Positions 1 to 8,813 of a DNA stretch of 40,758 nt are shown here, piece by piece (within the stretch, counting starts at the first letter, position 1; every line of letters starts with the position of its first letter). Source of the DNA: Coriobacteriales bacterium (GTDB taxonomy: Bacteria; Actinomycetota; Coriobacteriia; Coriobacteriales; UMGS124); assembly GCA_017515595.1 (NCBI GenBank), contig JAFWFL010000039.1:1-40758 (forward strand), in the 5' to 3' direction. A program made the translations under genes and the position numbers. The notes under the pieces are model-generated. The model was not told the DNA's origin and ran no database searches. It worked only from the letters and a program-made list of their open reading frames with translations.

Positions 1-12
1 CTCTTCCGATCT
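1..12. other. Residual Illumina adapter at contig edge
   Basis: The first 12 bases, CTCTTCCGATCT, are identical to the 3' end of the standard Illumina adapter. They are most likely untrimmed read sequence and not genome. Genomic sequence probably starts at about base 13, inside a palindrome. Confidence 0.85.
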
Positions 13-15
13 ATC

Positions 16-163
16 ATGACAACTCAAATGCGTTTGAGCTGTCATTCCAAGAGCCATGTGCGCTTATGCCGAGAAGAACGTGCAGGTCAAAAGCGCGGGC
101 TTCTCGGCATGTTGGGCCAAATTGGCTATTCATGACAACTCAAACGCATTTGAGTTGTCATGA
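16..163. repeat. Nested palindromic repeats upstream of suf operon
   Basis: Two copies of a TGACAACTCAAA dyad sit here. The first is at 16-28/33-45 with one mismatch. The second is a perfect 15-bp dyad at 130-144/149-163 with loop CGCA. They flank a third inverted repeat at 66-76/100-110. No open frame of note runs through. The block probably ends a gene lying off the left edge (terminator-like) or is a composite repeat element. Confidence 0.7.
66..110. repeat. Inverted pair of TGCCGAGAA motifs
   Basis: Perfect 11-bp arms (66-76 and 100-110) each contain the 9-mer TGCCGAGAA/TTCTCGGCA that is greatly over-represented in the window. The pair can fold into a hairpin. The same arrangement recurs at 18498-18546. 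Confidence 0.75.
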
Positions 164-201
164 TTTGCAATTTTCCGTGCACAGGGTTGCGCGGAAGCCC
201 A

Positions 202-236
202 AAACCTGACAAAAGGACGGACCTTTTGTCAGGTTT
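202..236. terminator. Strong hairpin before sufC
   Basis: Perfect 15-bp arms at 202-216 and 222-236 with a 5-base loop. On the minus strand the right side is A/T-rich, and the loop side carries GGACGG as in other palindromes here. A TATAAT hexamer (236-241) follows directly and could be the -10 of the suf promoter, though no good -35 is visible. Confidence 0.6.
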
Positions 237-398
237 ATAATCCTACTAAATTAGGGGGATTTAATGAATTGGGCGGATTGCAACGTCAGACGCGTCATAT
301 ACTGCCATAGTAGGCATATCAGATTAGGGAGAGTTTTTGCGCGACGGTCCCGGGATATGGAAGTCTTAAAGCGCAAAAAACAAGTGAGGGAGAGTGTT

Positions 399-1175
399 AT
401 GCCAGGAGAGTGTTCAAACGTACTGAATGTAAAAAACCTCAGTGCCGGTACGGCCGAGAAAACCATTCTGCATGGGATCAATCTCAGTATCAATATGGGA
501 GAGACCCATGTTTTAATGGGCCCCAACGGAGCAGGCAAATCTACCTTTGGCCGTACGTTAATGGGTGATCCCACCTATGAAGTCCAAAGCGGGGAAATCC
601 TATTTAACGGAGAAAACATTACCACCCTGAGCGCAGATAAGCGCAGCTTAGCGGGTATGTTTATGTCATACCAGGCTCCGGTGGAGATTCCCGGCGTACC
701 TCTCTATACGTTTTTGCGCTCCATTGCCCGCAAGCGTCCCGAGCTCAAAATGAACGGCGGCGTGTTCCGCAAGCATATTGGTGAGCTGGCAGATAAGCTT
801 CACCTTGACCAGTCCTATTTGGTGCGCGACTTTAACGTTGGTTTCTCGGGCGGAGAGCGCAAAAAGGTTGAAATGCTGCAGCTCCTGTTGCTTAAACCCA
901 AGCTTGCCATTCTCGACGAGACCGACTCGGGCCTTGACGTTGATGCGCTTGAGGTTGTTTCGAACGGCATCAGAGCATATCGCGAGAGCTGCGACGGAGC
1001 GCTCCTTATTATTACGCATAACGTTCGCATTCTTGAACATCTTGATGTTGACCGCACGCATGTTATGGTTGCGGGCAGGCTTGTGGCGTCAGATGATGCC
1101 TCGCTCATCTCAAAAATAGATAAGCAGGGCTTTAGCTCCTTTACGGCTGCCGCGGAGAGTGAACAGCCATGTTAG
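399..1175 (+). CDS. sufC: SufC, Fe-S assembly ATPase
   Basis: ABC-type ATPase of the SUF system. It works with SufB and SufD as the cytosolic SufBCD scaffold for Fe-S clusters. Visible motifs are Walker A (GPNGAGKST), signature FSGGERKK with the SufC-typical ERKK instead of QQQR, Walker B (LAILDETDSGLD) and the H-loop ITHN. The start at 399 is chosen because GAGGGAGAG lies just upstream and the protein then begins 11 residues before the first beta strand. At 258 aa it matches the family (about 250). An in-frame ATG at 264 would add 45 residues with no family match. The stop overlaps the sufB start, so it is the first gene of sufCBDSU. Confidence 0.96.
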   Translation: MPGECSNVLNVKNLSAGTAEKTILHGINLSINMGETHVLMGPNGAGKSTFGRTLMGDPTYEVQSGEILFNGENITTLSADKRSLAGMFMSYQAPVEIPGVPLYTFLRSIARKRPELKMNGGVFRKHIGELADKLHLDQSYLVRDFNVGFSGGERKKVEMLQLLLLKPKLAILDETDSGLDVDALEVVSNGIRAYRESCDGALLIITHNVRILEHLDVDRTHVMVAGRLVASDDASLISKIDKQGFSSFTAAAESEQPC

Positions 1176-2578
1176 ACGAAGAACTGCTTTCGCACGATCC
1201 GTCGAGTCTCTATGATTTTAAGAAATCAGAAGAAGGCTATGAGCGCGCAGATGAGGGCCTGACGCCTGATTTGGTGCGTGATATTTCTGCGAAAAAGGAT
1301 GAACCGCAGTGGATGCTTGATTTGCGTCTCCATTGTCTTGATGTGTATGGACATATGCAAATGCCGCCCAACTGGGGTCCTTCAATTGCTGGCCTAGATA
1401 TGAATCATATCTCGGCATATGTATCGCCCAAAACTGACCAGGCTAACAGCTGGGATGATGTACCTGAAGATATTAAAGATACGTTTGAGCGCCTGGGTAT
1501 TCCCGAGGCTGAACGCGCAAGTCTCGCAGGCGTAGGCGCCCAGTATGACTCGGAGCTTGTGTACCACAACATGCGCGAAGAAGTGGCAAAACAGGGCGTT
1601 ATTTACAGCGGCATAGAAGAAGCCCTTCATGGTCCCTACGAGCCGCTTATTCGCGAACGGTTTATGCAGCTTGTGCCTCCCAATGACCACAAGTTTGCGG
1701 CGCTTCACGGGGCGGTTTGGAGCGGCGGCTCGTTTGTGTACGTTCCTGAAGGAGTGCATGTAGAGTTCCCGCTGCAGAGCTACTTCCGCCTGAACGCGGC
1801 AGGCGCCGGCCAGTTTGAGCATACGCTTATTATTCTGGAGCCGGGCAGCGACCTGCACTTTGTAGAGGGTTGCAGCGCACCAAAGTACAATGTTGCCAAC
1901 CTTCATGCGGGTTGCGTTGAGCTCTATGTGGGCAAAGGCGCACGCTTGAGGTATTCGACGGTTGAGAACTGGTCAAAGAACATGTACAACCTCAATACCA
2001 AGCGTGCCCGCTGCGAAGAAGACGCGACAATAGAGTGGGTAAGCGGCTCTTTTGGCAGCCATGTGAGCTACCTGTATCCCACGTCGATTTTGGCCGGCGA
2101 CCGCTCGGTATGCGAGTACACGGGCATTACGTTTGCCGGCAAAGGCCAGAACCTCGACACAGGAACCAAAGTTGTGATGCTCGGCGCCCATACCAAGTGC
2201 TCGCTTGACGCAAAGTCGCTGAGCAAAGGCGGGGGCGTCTCGACATTCAGAAGCGCCGTTGTGGTAGACGAGCATGCCGAGCATGCCAAAGCCACAGTAA
2301 GCTGCGCTTCGCTCATGCTTGATGACAAGTCGCGCTCAGACACCATTCCAGCCATGGATGTGAGATGCCGCACAGCGAATGTTGGACATGAAGCTACCAT
2401 TGGCCGCATTTCTGACGAGACGGTAACATACCTCATGAGCAGGGGAATTCCTGAGGGAGAAGCCCGCACTATGGTGGTCAACGGTTTTGCAAACCCCGTG
2501 AGCAAAGAGCTCCCCATGGAGTATGCCGTAGAAATGAATAACCTAATTAAAATTGAGATGGAAGGAGCTGTGGGATAA
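1169..2578 (+). CDS. sufB: SufB, Fe-S cluster scaffold subunit
   Basis: Scaffold protein of the SufBCD complex, 469 aa, the usual length. The beta-helix core and C-terminal helical region are recognisable: the block around HFVEGCSAPKYNVANLHAGC, then SRSDTIP, then YLMSRGIPEGEA near the end, all SufB-specific. The start overlaps the sufC stop by 7 bases and the stop shares a base with the sufD start (TAATG), so translation is coupled. No intein is present. Cluster assembly takes place in the cytosol using sulfur from SufS/SufU. Confidence 0.96.
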   Translation: MLDEELLSHDPSSLYDFKKSEEGYERADEGLTPDLVRDISAKKDEPQWMLDLRLHCLDVYGHMQMPPNWGPSIAGLDMNHISAYVSPKTDQANSWDDVPEDIKDTFERLGIPEAERASLAGVGAQYDSELVYHNMREEVAKQGVIYSGIEEALHGPYEPLIRERFMQLVPPNDHKFAALHGAVWSGGSFVYVPEGVHVEFPLQSYFRLNAAGAGQFEHTLIILEPGSDLHFVEGCSAPKYNVANLHAGCVELYVGKGARLRYSTVENWSKNMYNLNTKRARCEEDATIEWVSGSFGSHVSYLYPTSILAGDRSVCEYTGITFAGKGQNLDTGTKVVMLGAHTKCSLDAKSLSKGGGVSTFRSAVVVDEHAEHAKATVSCASLMLDDKSRSDTIPAMDVRCRTANVGHEATIGRISDETVTYLMSRGIPEGEARTMVVNGFANPVSKELPMEYAVEMNNLIKIEMEGAVG

Positions 2579-3831
2579 TGGTTGCACAGAATCTTTGCGA
2601 ACCAGAAGCATCTCTTTCTAAAGTAATATTGACCTGCACAAATGAGCTTCCTTCGCCAACCTGGAACCATCTTAATATCAACGGGATCAATCTTAAGGTG
2701 CCTGCGGTAGAGGGGTTTGATGAGCAGGCGTGGGTTGCGCCAAAAATACGCCCCAAGCGCGATGTTCCTGCATACAACGTGTCCGATGACCATGCGTTTG
2801 ATGCTCCTGAAGGCACAGCTGCTCCGGCCGGCCCCTGGGCCCGGGAGTCTGAGAACTCACAGGCTGCAAAACCGGTAGGAGGCATGGGTCCTGCGGCAAC
2901 CGCATGGCTCGAAGCAGCCGGCAAGCAAAAGACCATTGTTGTAGAGGCTACAGGCGACGGAACAAAGCCACTCTATGTGGTTGATCTTGATGACCCTCAG
3001 GTGGGAGAGCTTGCCGTTCTGGATATTAATGTTCAGGAGAATGCGCAAGCAGAGCTCGTGTTAATTAGCTCAAACCGCGCTGACACTGCTGCAGCTTTGG
3101 GCACGCTTGATACCCGGGGCTGGCTCGTGCGCGTGAACGCGGCAGACGGCGCCCGCGTAAAAATCAATGAATTCATTGCCTGCGATAGCTCGGTGCAAAT
3201 GCTAAGCAACCTTGGTTTTTGCCTGGCTAACGGCGCCACGGCAGATATTTCGCAATACTGCCTGGGGTCGCAGATTTTAGCTTTGGGTTGTGCCGCAGAT
3301 CTCGTAGGAAAAAGCGCTGCTTTAAACGTTGATGCCCGTTATGTGGGACGCGGTACAGAGCAGCTTGATTTTGGCTACTCCGTGCGAAACCGCGGCGTTA
3401 AAACGGTGAGCAATCTCTCTTTACATGGCGTTTTGGTTGATGAGGCAAACAAGTCACTGCGCAGCACCATTGACCTGGTGCACGGCGCAAAAGGCGCAAG
3501 CGGCGTCGAGAATGAATCTGTGGTTTTGGTAGGAGAGGGAGTTGTAAACAAGACACTTCCTGTTATTCTCTGTAATGAAGATGATGTCGCAGGTACCCAC
3601 GGAGCGAGCGTGGGCGAAATTGATCCAAGCCAGCTTGCCTATATGGCAACGCGAGGAATCACATCTGACGACGCCCGCGAACTTATGATGGAAGCAACAT
3701 ACAGCGCCGCTTTTGCTGCCGCGCAGCACATTCCCCAGGCATACGAGGCGGTATACCGCGCTGCCTGCAGGGCTTTTGGCGAGGATATTGCGCAGGAACT
3801 AGCCGCTGATCTGGAAGGAGGGCTCTCATGA
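2578..3831 (+). CDS. sufD: SufD, Fe-S assembly scaffold partner
   Basis: SufD, 417 aa, paralogue of SufB and partner of SufC in the SufBCD complex. The C-terminal half has the family pattern GTHGASVGEIDPSQLAYMATRGITSDDAREL. The N-terminal 150 residues are poorly conserved, as is normal for SufD. It is coupled on both sides: TAATG with sufB, and a 4-base overlap (ATGA) with sufS. Confidence 0.94.
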   Translation: MVAQNLCEPEASLSKVILTCTNELPSPTWNHLNINGINLKVPAVEGFDEQAWVAPKIRPKRDVPAYNVSDDHAFDAPEGTAAPAGPWARESENSQAAKPVGGMGPAATAWLEAAGKQKTIVVEATGDGTKPLYVVDLDDPQVGELAVLDINVQENAQAELVLISSNRADTAAALGTLDTRGWLVRVNAADGARVKINEFIACDSSVQMLSNLGFCLANGATADISQYCLGSQILALGCAADLVGKSAALNVDARYVGRGTEQLDFGYSVRNRGVKTVSNLSLHGVLVDEANKSLRSTIDLVHGAKGASGVENESVVLVGEGVVNKTLPVILCNEDDVAGTHGASVGEIDPSQLAYMATRGITSDDARELMMEATYSAAFAAAQHIPQAYEAVYRAACRAFGEDIAQELAADLEGGLS

Positions 3832-5213
3832 GCTTAAATGATGCCCTTTTGGGGGCTGCCGCAACAGCCGCCAATTTTGTTGAGAATGCCGCGTCAAAGT
3901 ACGCCGCAGCGCGTGAAGCGGTGCGCATTGCCGAGGAAGACGCCAAAGCAGCGTTATCAGGCGACCCTGCTGACATCACTAAGAGTCCTTTTAGAATAGC
4001 GTATCCGCTCCTTGCGGCAGACCCAACGTATGCGTATCTCGATAACGCAGCCACAGCTCAGCGCCCGTCTATGGTGCTCAAGGCTCAGAAAGAGTTTTAT
4101 ACCACCATGAACGCGAACCCGTTGCGCGGGCTCTACCGCCATTCGCACATGGCTACGTCTGCCATAGAAGATGCCCGCAAGCATGTGGCCCGCTTTTTGG
4201 GCGTTGAGGCCGCAAGCGAACGGGACGCCGGGAACCAGATTGTGTTTTTGCGCAACACCTCAGAGGCCTTGAACCTGCTTGCACACAGCCTTCCCGAAGT
4301 AGTTGGTCTTGAGCCGGGTGACCAGATTTGCATCAGCATTATGGAACACCATTCGAATCTGATCCCCTGGCAGCAGGCCTGCAAAAAGTACGGCGCCGAG
4401 CTTGTGTATATGCGTCCCAATGAGGAAGGTGTGCTCGAGAGCGCGACCATTCAGGCATGCATTGGGCCAAACACCAAGATTGTCTCGGTCGTACATATAT
4501 CAAATGTTTTAGGAATACCAAACCCTATTGCAGAGATTGCCCAGCGGGCACACGAGGTAGGTGCCGTTATGGTGGTTGACGGAGCGCAGTCGGCTCCGCA
4601 TATTCCTATAGATGTCGAGGAGCTTGGGTGCGACTTCTTTGCGATGAGCGCTCACAAGATGGGCGGCCCCATGGGCGTAGGCGTGTTGTGGGGAAGGCCC
4701 GAGTTTCTCGACCAAATGGAGCCCATGCTTACGGGCGGCGAAATGATTGATTCCGTGACCGAAGAAGACGCGGTGTGGGCCCAGGTTCCCCAAAAGTTCG
4801 AAGCCGGCACGCAGGATGCAGCAGGTATTTATGCGTTTGACGCTGCGATAAGCTATTTGGAGTCAATAGGATTTGAGACTATAGAAGAGCGCGAGCGCAA
4901 ACTCTCGGCTTATTTGGTGCAGAAGCTTAAAGAGTTGAGCTTTATTGAGATTGTGGGCTCGGCAAATCCTGATGCGCATTTGGGAGTTGTATCGTTTAAC
5001 GTAAAGGGAATTCACCCTCATGATGTAGCAAGCCTTCTTGACGAGGAGAACGTTGCGATCCGCGCAGGCCATCATTGTGCGCAGCCGCTGCTTACCTGGA
5101 TGGGCATCTCGTCATGCTGCAGAGCTAGTATCGCGTTTTATAACAGCACCCATGATATAGACAGACTTGCAGAAGCACTTGAGGGAGTTTGGGGGATGTT
5201 CCATGCCCATTAA
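3828..5213 (+). CDS. sufS: SufS, cysteine desulfurase
   Basis: PLP-dependent group II cysteine desulfurase. It takes sulfur from cysteine and passes it through SufU to SufBCD. Lys277 in SAHKMGGP binds PLP and Cys417 in RAGHHCAQP is the persulfide cysteine. The protein is 461 aa. The first ~55 residues form an Ala-rich helical extension (NAASKYAAAREAVRIAEEDA) before the usual N-terminus (YAYLDNAATAQRP), so it is longer than typical SufS (about 405 aa). The ATGA overlap with sufD supports this start. The 3' end overlaps sufU. Confidence 0.95.
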   Translation: MSLNDALLGAAATAANFVENAASKYAAAREAVRIAEEDAKAALSGDPADITKSPFRIAYPLLAADPTYAYLDNAATAQRPSMVLKAQKEFYTTMNANPLRGLYRHSHMATSAIEDARKHVARFLGVEAASERDAGNQIVFLRNTSEALNLLAHSLPEVVGLEPGDQICISIMEHHSNLIPWQQACKKYGAELVYMRPNEEGVLESATIQACIGPNTKIVSVVHISNVLGIPNPIAEIAQRAHEVGAVMVVDGAQSAPHIPIDVEELGCDFFAMSAHKMGGPMGVGVLWGRPEFLDQMEPMLTGGEMIDSVTEEDAVWAQVPQKFEAGTQDAAGIYAFDAAISYLESIGFETIEERERKLSAYLVQKLKELSFIEIVGSANPDAHLGVVSFNVKGIHPHDVASLLDEENVAIRAGHHCAQPLLTWMGISSCCRASIAFYNSTHDIDRLAEALEGVWGMFHAH

Positions 5214-5709
5214 TGAGTTGTATACACCTGCTCTGCTTGAGCACAGCCAGGATCCTTTTAACAAATATGCGATGGAGAACCCCACGTGTACGCATGAGGG
5301 CATAAACCCAAGCTGCGGAGACGATATTGTTCTGAGCCTGCGTTTGAGCGACTCGGATATCATAGAAGAAGCGGCGTTCACCGGCAGCGGCTGCGCCGTG
5401 AGCCAAGCCTCGGCAGATATGATGGCAGATCTGGTATGCGGTCTTGACCTGGCGCAAGCCAGAGATCTCTGCAAGCTCTTTATACAAATGGCACGCGGAG
5501 AAGCCACAGATACCGAGCTCCTTACAGAGCGGCTTGGCGAAGCGGCCTGTCTCAAGACAATTGCCCGCATGCCGGCCCGCGTGAAGTGTGCCGAGCTTGC
5601 CTGGCGTACCCTCGACCAAATGCTCGAGGACCGCCAATCCGGCGGTACCGGCAGCAACCTCAAAGCCGCAACCACCGAGGACGGCATTCCCGGCGTCAGA
5701 GATCTCTAG
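5203..5709 (+). CDS. sufU: SufU, sulfur acceptor/zinc protein
   Basis: SufU-type sulfurtransferase that accepts the persulfide from SufS. At 168 aa it has the zinc ligands Cys38 and Asp40 (PSCGDD), Cys64 (SGCAVS) and Cys129 (RVKCAELAW), with the SufU-specific insertion between the last two. The start at 5203 (MPINELY) is preferred over an ATG at 5167 because the family begins MPINELY-like and GGGGGA lies just upstream. It overlaps the sufS stop by 11 bases and is the last gene of the operon. Confidence 0.93.
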   Translation: MPINELYTPALLEHSQDPFNKYAMENPTCTHEGINPSCGDDIVLSLRLSDSDIIEEAAFTGSGCAVSQASADMMADLVCGLDLAQARDLCKLFIQMARGEATDTELLTERLGEAACLKTIARMPARVKCAELAWRTLDQMLEDRQSGGTGSNLKAATTEDGIPGVRDL

Positions 5710-5715
5710 TGGGAT

Positions 5716-5832
5716 GCGAGTTTTGACGGGTGCTAGCATGATAAGATGTAAATCTCAAAGGGTTTCTCGGTAAAAGCCCTGGTAATTTAAATCTTTTGAG
5801 AATTGATCATGCTAGCGCCCGTCAAAACTTGC
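5716..5832. repeat. Long inverted repeat after sufU
   Basis: Arms of 26 bp at 5716-5741 and 5807-5832 match except for two transitions. The 65-base interior has smaller stems (CTCAAAG/CTTTTGAG and AGGGTTT/AAAGCCCT) and a near-copy TTCTCGGTA of the abundant motif. It is large enough to be a MITE- or REP-like unit and also sits where the suf transcript should end. Confidence 0.7.
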
Positions 5833-5855
5833 ACTATGTTCAAGAATTGATAAAC

Positions 5856-5900
5856 AAATGGGGCGGTTCGTTTGGTACATTCCAACGAACCGCCCCATTT
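5856..5900. terminator. Bidirectional terminator between suf operon and 5922 gene
   Basis: Perfect 17-bp arms (5856-5872/5884-5900) rich in GC, ending in TTTT on the plus strand and in AAA/TTT on the other. It separates two convergent transcripts. Confidence 0.8.
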
Positions 5901-5921
5901 TGATTCAGAGCGTTGTGTTAT

Positions 5922-7547
5922 TTAGGACAAATTGCGCGCGGCAGAAGCGTTGATTCTTTGTGCGGTTGCCTGGGCAAGGCGTGAAGTGACGGTTGTTGGT
6001 TCGCCCAGTTCGCCTTGGGCAGATTTGAGCGTGGTATCGGCACGGACGGATTTCTCCGGATGGATCTCTATGCTTTGGAAGCGATTCGCCATAAATTCGT
6101 CGCCAAAATGCTCGGCATAGAAGAGGTCTGACTGAGAGCTGGGGGTCTTGCCGCTCATGCGCTCATACCAGCAGTCGTTAGCCTGCAGGGTCATAACGCC
6201 ATCGACAACCAGGAGAATTGCACATATGGTTGTCACAACATAGCGTGCCTTCCAGGGAATCTTATTAATAATGATAAGCAAACCGGGCAAAAGGGTCTTG
6301 ATCCAAAGCACGCCGAGAATACCCCAGAAGATAATGAACAAGAGGCTTGTACGTCCGTCTATGTTCATAAAAGATATAATGTTAATGGTTCCGTCCTCAT
6401 TAAACCAAGGGCCCGAGTAATCCCAGGCAACCTCGCCAAATGCGAACTCCATAAACCAGCTGACCAGGTATTCAAAAGCGCCGCCAATGATGCCGCTCAC
6501 AACAAATATGAGCAGTGTGCTGCGGTTATAGATTCTGTTGAGCGCGATCGTCATAAGCACCGCACCAAAACCGTAGATGGGCGAGAACGGACCAAATAAG
6601 AGTCCGGCCCTGTCCTGGTACCCGCCAAATACGAGCGCATGGTAAACCGTCTCTATAAAGAGGCCGAGAATAGAGGCGATTACAAAGACCCAGAAAAGAT
6701 TAAAGAAGTTGAGTTCAATATATCCCTTACCGCTCATATCATAGCCAATGGTGCCGTCGGCTACGCGGTCGCGTGTTGTTTGTACCCTTTGCTGCTTCTT
6801 GAGGATACGCTCTTCTGTAAGACGAGGGTCAACATAGGTGCGCACAATAAGAACGGCTGTCAGGTAAACCAAAGGAGCAATAATATCAAGCTTTACACCT
6901 TCGAGCATGATCTCGCAGGCTATGATACCAATGGTCAAAAATACCAGAACATTTGCAATTTTTGCGGCGCCCCGCCGTTTGCTCAGTAAAAGCCTGATGC
7001 CCAAAATCATGGAGAGTATTGCCGTGACGGTAAGAAGCGACGCCATAACAATGGCGATGACAAGCGTAGAGGTAGACCAGGCAATTTCTACGCCTTCGAG
7101 GGCAACCGAGATAAATGCCCAAGAGACAAACAGGAACACTCCGGCGAGAGCAAAGCCGCCCACAAGCATAATGATGCCTAAGATACGCAGCGGTAAGGCA
7201 ATTTTGCCCGAGTCATCCAGTTCAACAATTCCCTCTTCTATAAGCTCTTCTTCCTGGATGAGTTTTTCTCGGATTTTGGAAAACCCATCGGCTTGTACGG
7301 GAGGGATTGGTCCCGTGTCAAGCTTAAGCATAGGCGCTGATTGATCAGCCGCCACCGGCTGCGGCTGAGGCTCCAGAATGACTTGCTGAACACCAGGTTG
7401 TGGCTGGGGCTCCGGAATTACTTGTTGAACAACAGGCTGGGGTTGCTCAACCGGAACAGCCATTACCGGTACTTCCTGCTCCGGCAATTCTTCCGGTTCA
7501 GTCTTAAAGTGCTTGCCGCGATATATTTGGTCCGTTTGACCGCTCAC
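5922..7547 (-). CDS. CmpB-type multi-pass membrane protein (PF06541-like)
   Basis: A 541-aa protein. Residues 1-90 are a soluble Pro/Gln-rich segment with a 12-residue tandem repeat (VQQVI-EPQPQP at 40-51 and 53-64). Residues ~115-240 hold about four membrane helices. From ~280 there is a second membrane region with FFNLFWVFVIASILGLFIETVYH and LFGPFSPIYGFGAVL, the hallmark of the 'putative ABC-transporter type IV' (CmpB) family. Despite the name, no ATPase is adjacent and the function is unknown. The C-terminal tail after LQANDCWYERMSG is soluble. The start is GTG (7547), with AAAGGAG about 6 bases upstream. It appears monocistronic. Confidence 0.8.
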   Translation of the reverse strand: MSGQTDQIYRGKHFKTEPEELPEQEVPVMAVPVEQPQPVVQQVIPEPQPQPGVQQVILEPQPQPVAADQSAPMLKLDTGPIPPVQADGFSKIREKLIQEEELIEEGIVELDDSGKIALPLRILGIIMLVGGFALAGVFLFVSWAFISVALEGVEIAWSTSTLVIAIVMASLLTVTAILSMILGIRLLLSKRRGAAKIANVLVFLTIGIIACEIMLEGVKLDIIAPLVYLTAVLIVRTYVDPRLTEERILKKQQRVQTTRDRVADGTIGYDMSGKGYIELNFFNLFWVFVIASILGLFIETVYHALVFGGYQDRAGLLFGPFSPIYGFGAVLMTIALNRIYNRSTLLIFVVSGIIGGAFEYLVSWFMEFAFGEVAWDYSGPWFNEDGTINIISFMNIDGRTSLLFIIFWGILGVLWIKTLLPGLLIIINKIPWKARYVVTTICAILLVVDGVMTLQANDCWYERMSGKTPSSQSDLFYAEHFGDEFMANRFQSIEIHPEKSVRADTTLKSAQGELGEPTTVTSRLAQATAQRINASAARNLS

Positions 7548-7865
7548 AACAATCTCCTTTTACATATTCAATCAAAATGACGCCGCATATTCTACACGGA
7601 ATATGTCTCTGCACCAAGTGGTTTTTGAATGGTTCTCCTAATATTACTCTGTAACATGTTGTTTTTATTTATGTGGAGTTCCTAGGGAGTATTTGGAGAT
7701 TGGCTGTTTATGGTGTGGTAGCTTGATGCTCACCGATGTTCTTTTTACCCTGAGAGAATTTAACGTGGTATACACGGTATTTTTGAGGGGAATACTCCAT
7801 ACTGTTTCTGAGCACGAAACCGTGTGTGAATTGTCAAATGCGTTTGTGAGGAAGGATATTCTATT
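7548..7865. promoter_or_regulatory. Divergent intergenic region
   Basis: 318 bases between divergent genes, with no ORF of interest. It holds a small hairpin CATATTC/GAATATG near 7593-7612, an inverted GGAGTATT/AATACTCC pair (about 7686 and 7792), and CAAATGCGTTTG at 7835-7846, the same 12-mer found in the palindromes at 25-36 and 141-152. AGGAAGG at about 7850 is the ribosome site of the dehydrogenase. Promoters for both genes must lie here, but no clear -35/-10 pair stands out. Confidence 0.45.
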
Positions 7866-8642
7866 ATGAAGAAGAATTATTTTGATCTTACCGGTCAGGT
7901 TGCAATTGTTACCGGCGCAAGCGGCGGTCTGGGCGTACAAATGGCCAAGGCTCTTGCTAACCAGGGTGCTAATATTGCCATATTTGCCCGTCGTCAGGAC
8001 AAGATTGACGCAGTAGCAGCCGAGATTGCCGCCGAGTTTGGTGTACAGACCTTTGCCTACAAGTGCGACATTACTGATACCGAGAATGTCAACGAGGCAG
8101 TTGCCGCTGTTCTCAAGAAGTTTGGCCGCATTGATATTCTTATCAACAACGCCGGCACCGGTGCCGTTACTCCCGCAGAGGACATCACTGACAAGCAGTT
8201 TGATGACGAGATGAACATCGACCTCTTTGGTACCTTTAAGGTAGCCCGCGCTTGCGCTAAGCTTGCCATGATCCCCGCCGGCTATGGCCGTATTATTAAC
8301 ATTGCTTCTATGTATGGCCTCGTGGGCAACAAGATTTGCGGCAGCGCTCCTTACCATGCAGCTAAGTGCGGCGTTGTAAACCTGACCCGTGCTCTGGCCG
8401 CAGAGTGGGGCTCAAAGGGCATTACCGTCAACGCAATTTGCCCCGGTTACTTCTACACCCCGCTTACCCGTGAGACCCTTGACTCTGACTTCTTCCAGGC
8501 CAACGCCCGCACCATGATTCCTCTCGAGCGTTACGGCAACGAGGGCGAGCTTGACCCGGCAGCCATCTTCCTCGCAAGCCCGGCTTCAAGCTATGTAAAC
8601 GGCATTATGGTTCCCGTTGACGGTGGTTACACCTGCATGTAA
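7866..8642 (+). CDS. Short-chain dehydrogenase/reductase (SDR)
   Basis: Classical SDR oxidoreductase, 258 aa. TGASGGLG (16-23) is the cofactor glycine motif, NNAG is at 94-97, and Ser148, Tyr163 and Lys167 form the catalytic set. Arg42-Arg43 after the second strand suggests NADP(H). The C-terminal PVDGGYTCM is typical. The closest style is gluconate 5-dehydrogenase/FabG or hydroxysteroid dehydrogenase, and the substrate cannot be read from sequence. Codon use is markedly biased (AAG, AAC, CGC/CGT), unlike its neighbours, which hints at high expression. It is a single gene with its own terminator. Confidence 0.9.
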   Translation: MKKNYFDLTGQVAIVTGASGGLGVQMAKALANQGANIAIFARRQDKIDAVAAEIAAEFGVQTFAYKCDITDTENVNEAVAAVLKKFGRIDILINNAGTGAVTPAEDITDKQFDDEMNIDLFGTFKVARACAKLAMIPAGYGRIINIASMYGLVGNKICGSAPYHAAKCGVVNLTRALAAEWGSKGITVNAICPGYFYTPLTRETLDSDFFQANARTMIPLERYGNEGELDPAAIFLASPASSYVNGIMVPVDGGYTCM

Positions 8643-8709
8643 TGCCTGGTAAGAGCTGGAGCAGGATATGTTTCTTGCTCCGAATCTGACTCATGCGTGA
8701 AAAATAACT

Positions 8710-8746
8710 AAACCCCCTCCATCTTTTATACAGATGGAGGGGGTTT
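8710..8746 (+). terminator. Intrinsic terminator of SDR gene
   Basis: Perfect 15-bp stem (8710-8724/8732-8746), GC-rich core, 7-base loop, followed by TTTCTT. Confidence 0.9.
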
Positions 8747-8813
8747 CTTGATGATAATGCGTGAACTTGGGGTATCATGCATCTGTGTGTTTTTTCTTGC
8801 AAGGAGTCGGAGT

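Noticed and set aside
264-398. N-terminal 45-residue extension of SufC
   Set aside because: It has no family match, and an internal ATG with a good ribosome site gives the normal length.
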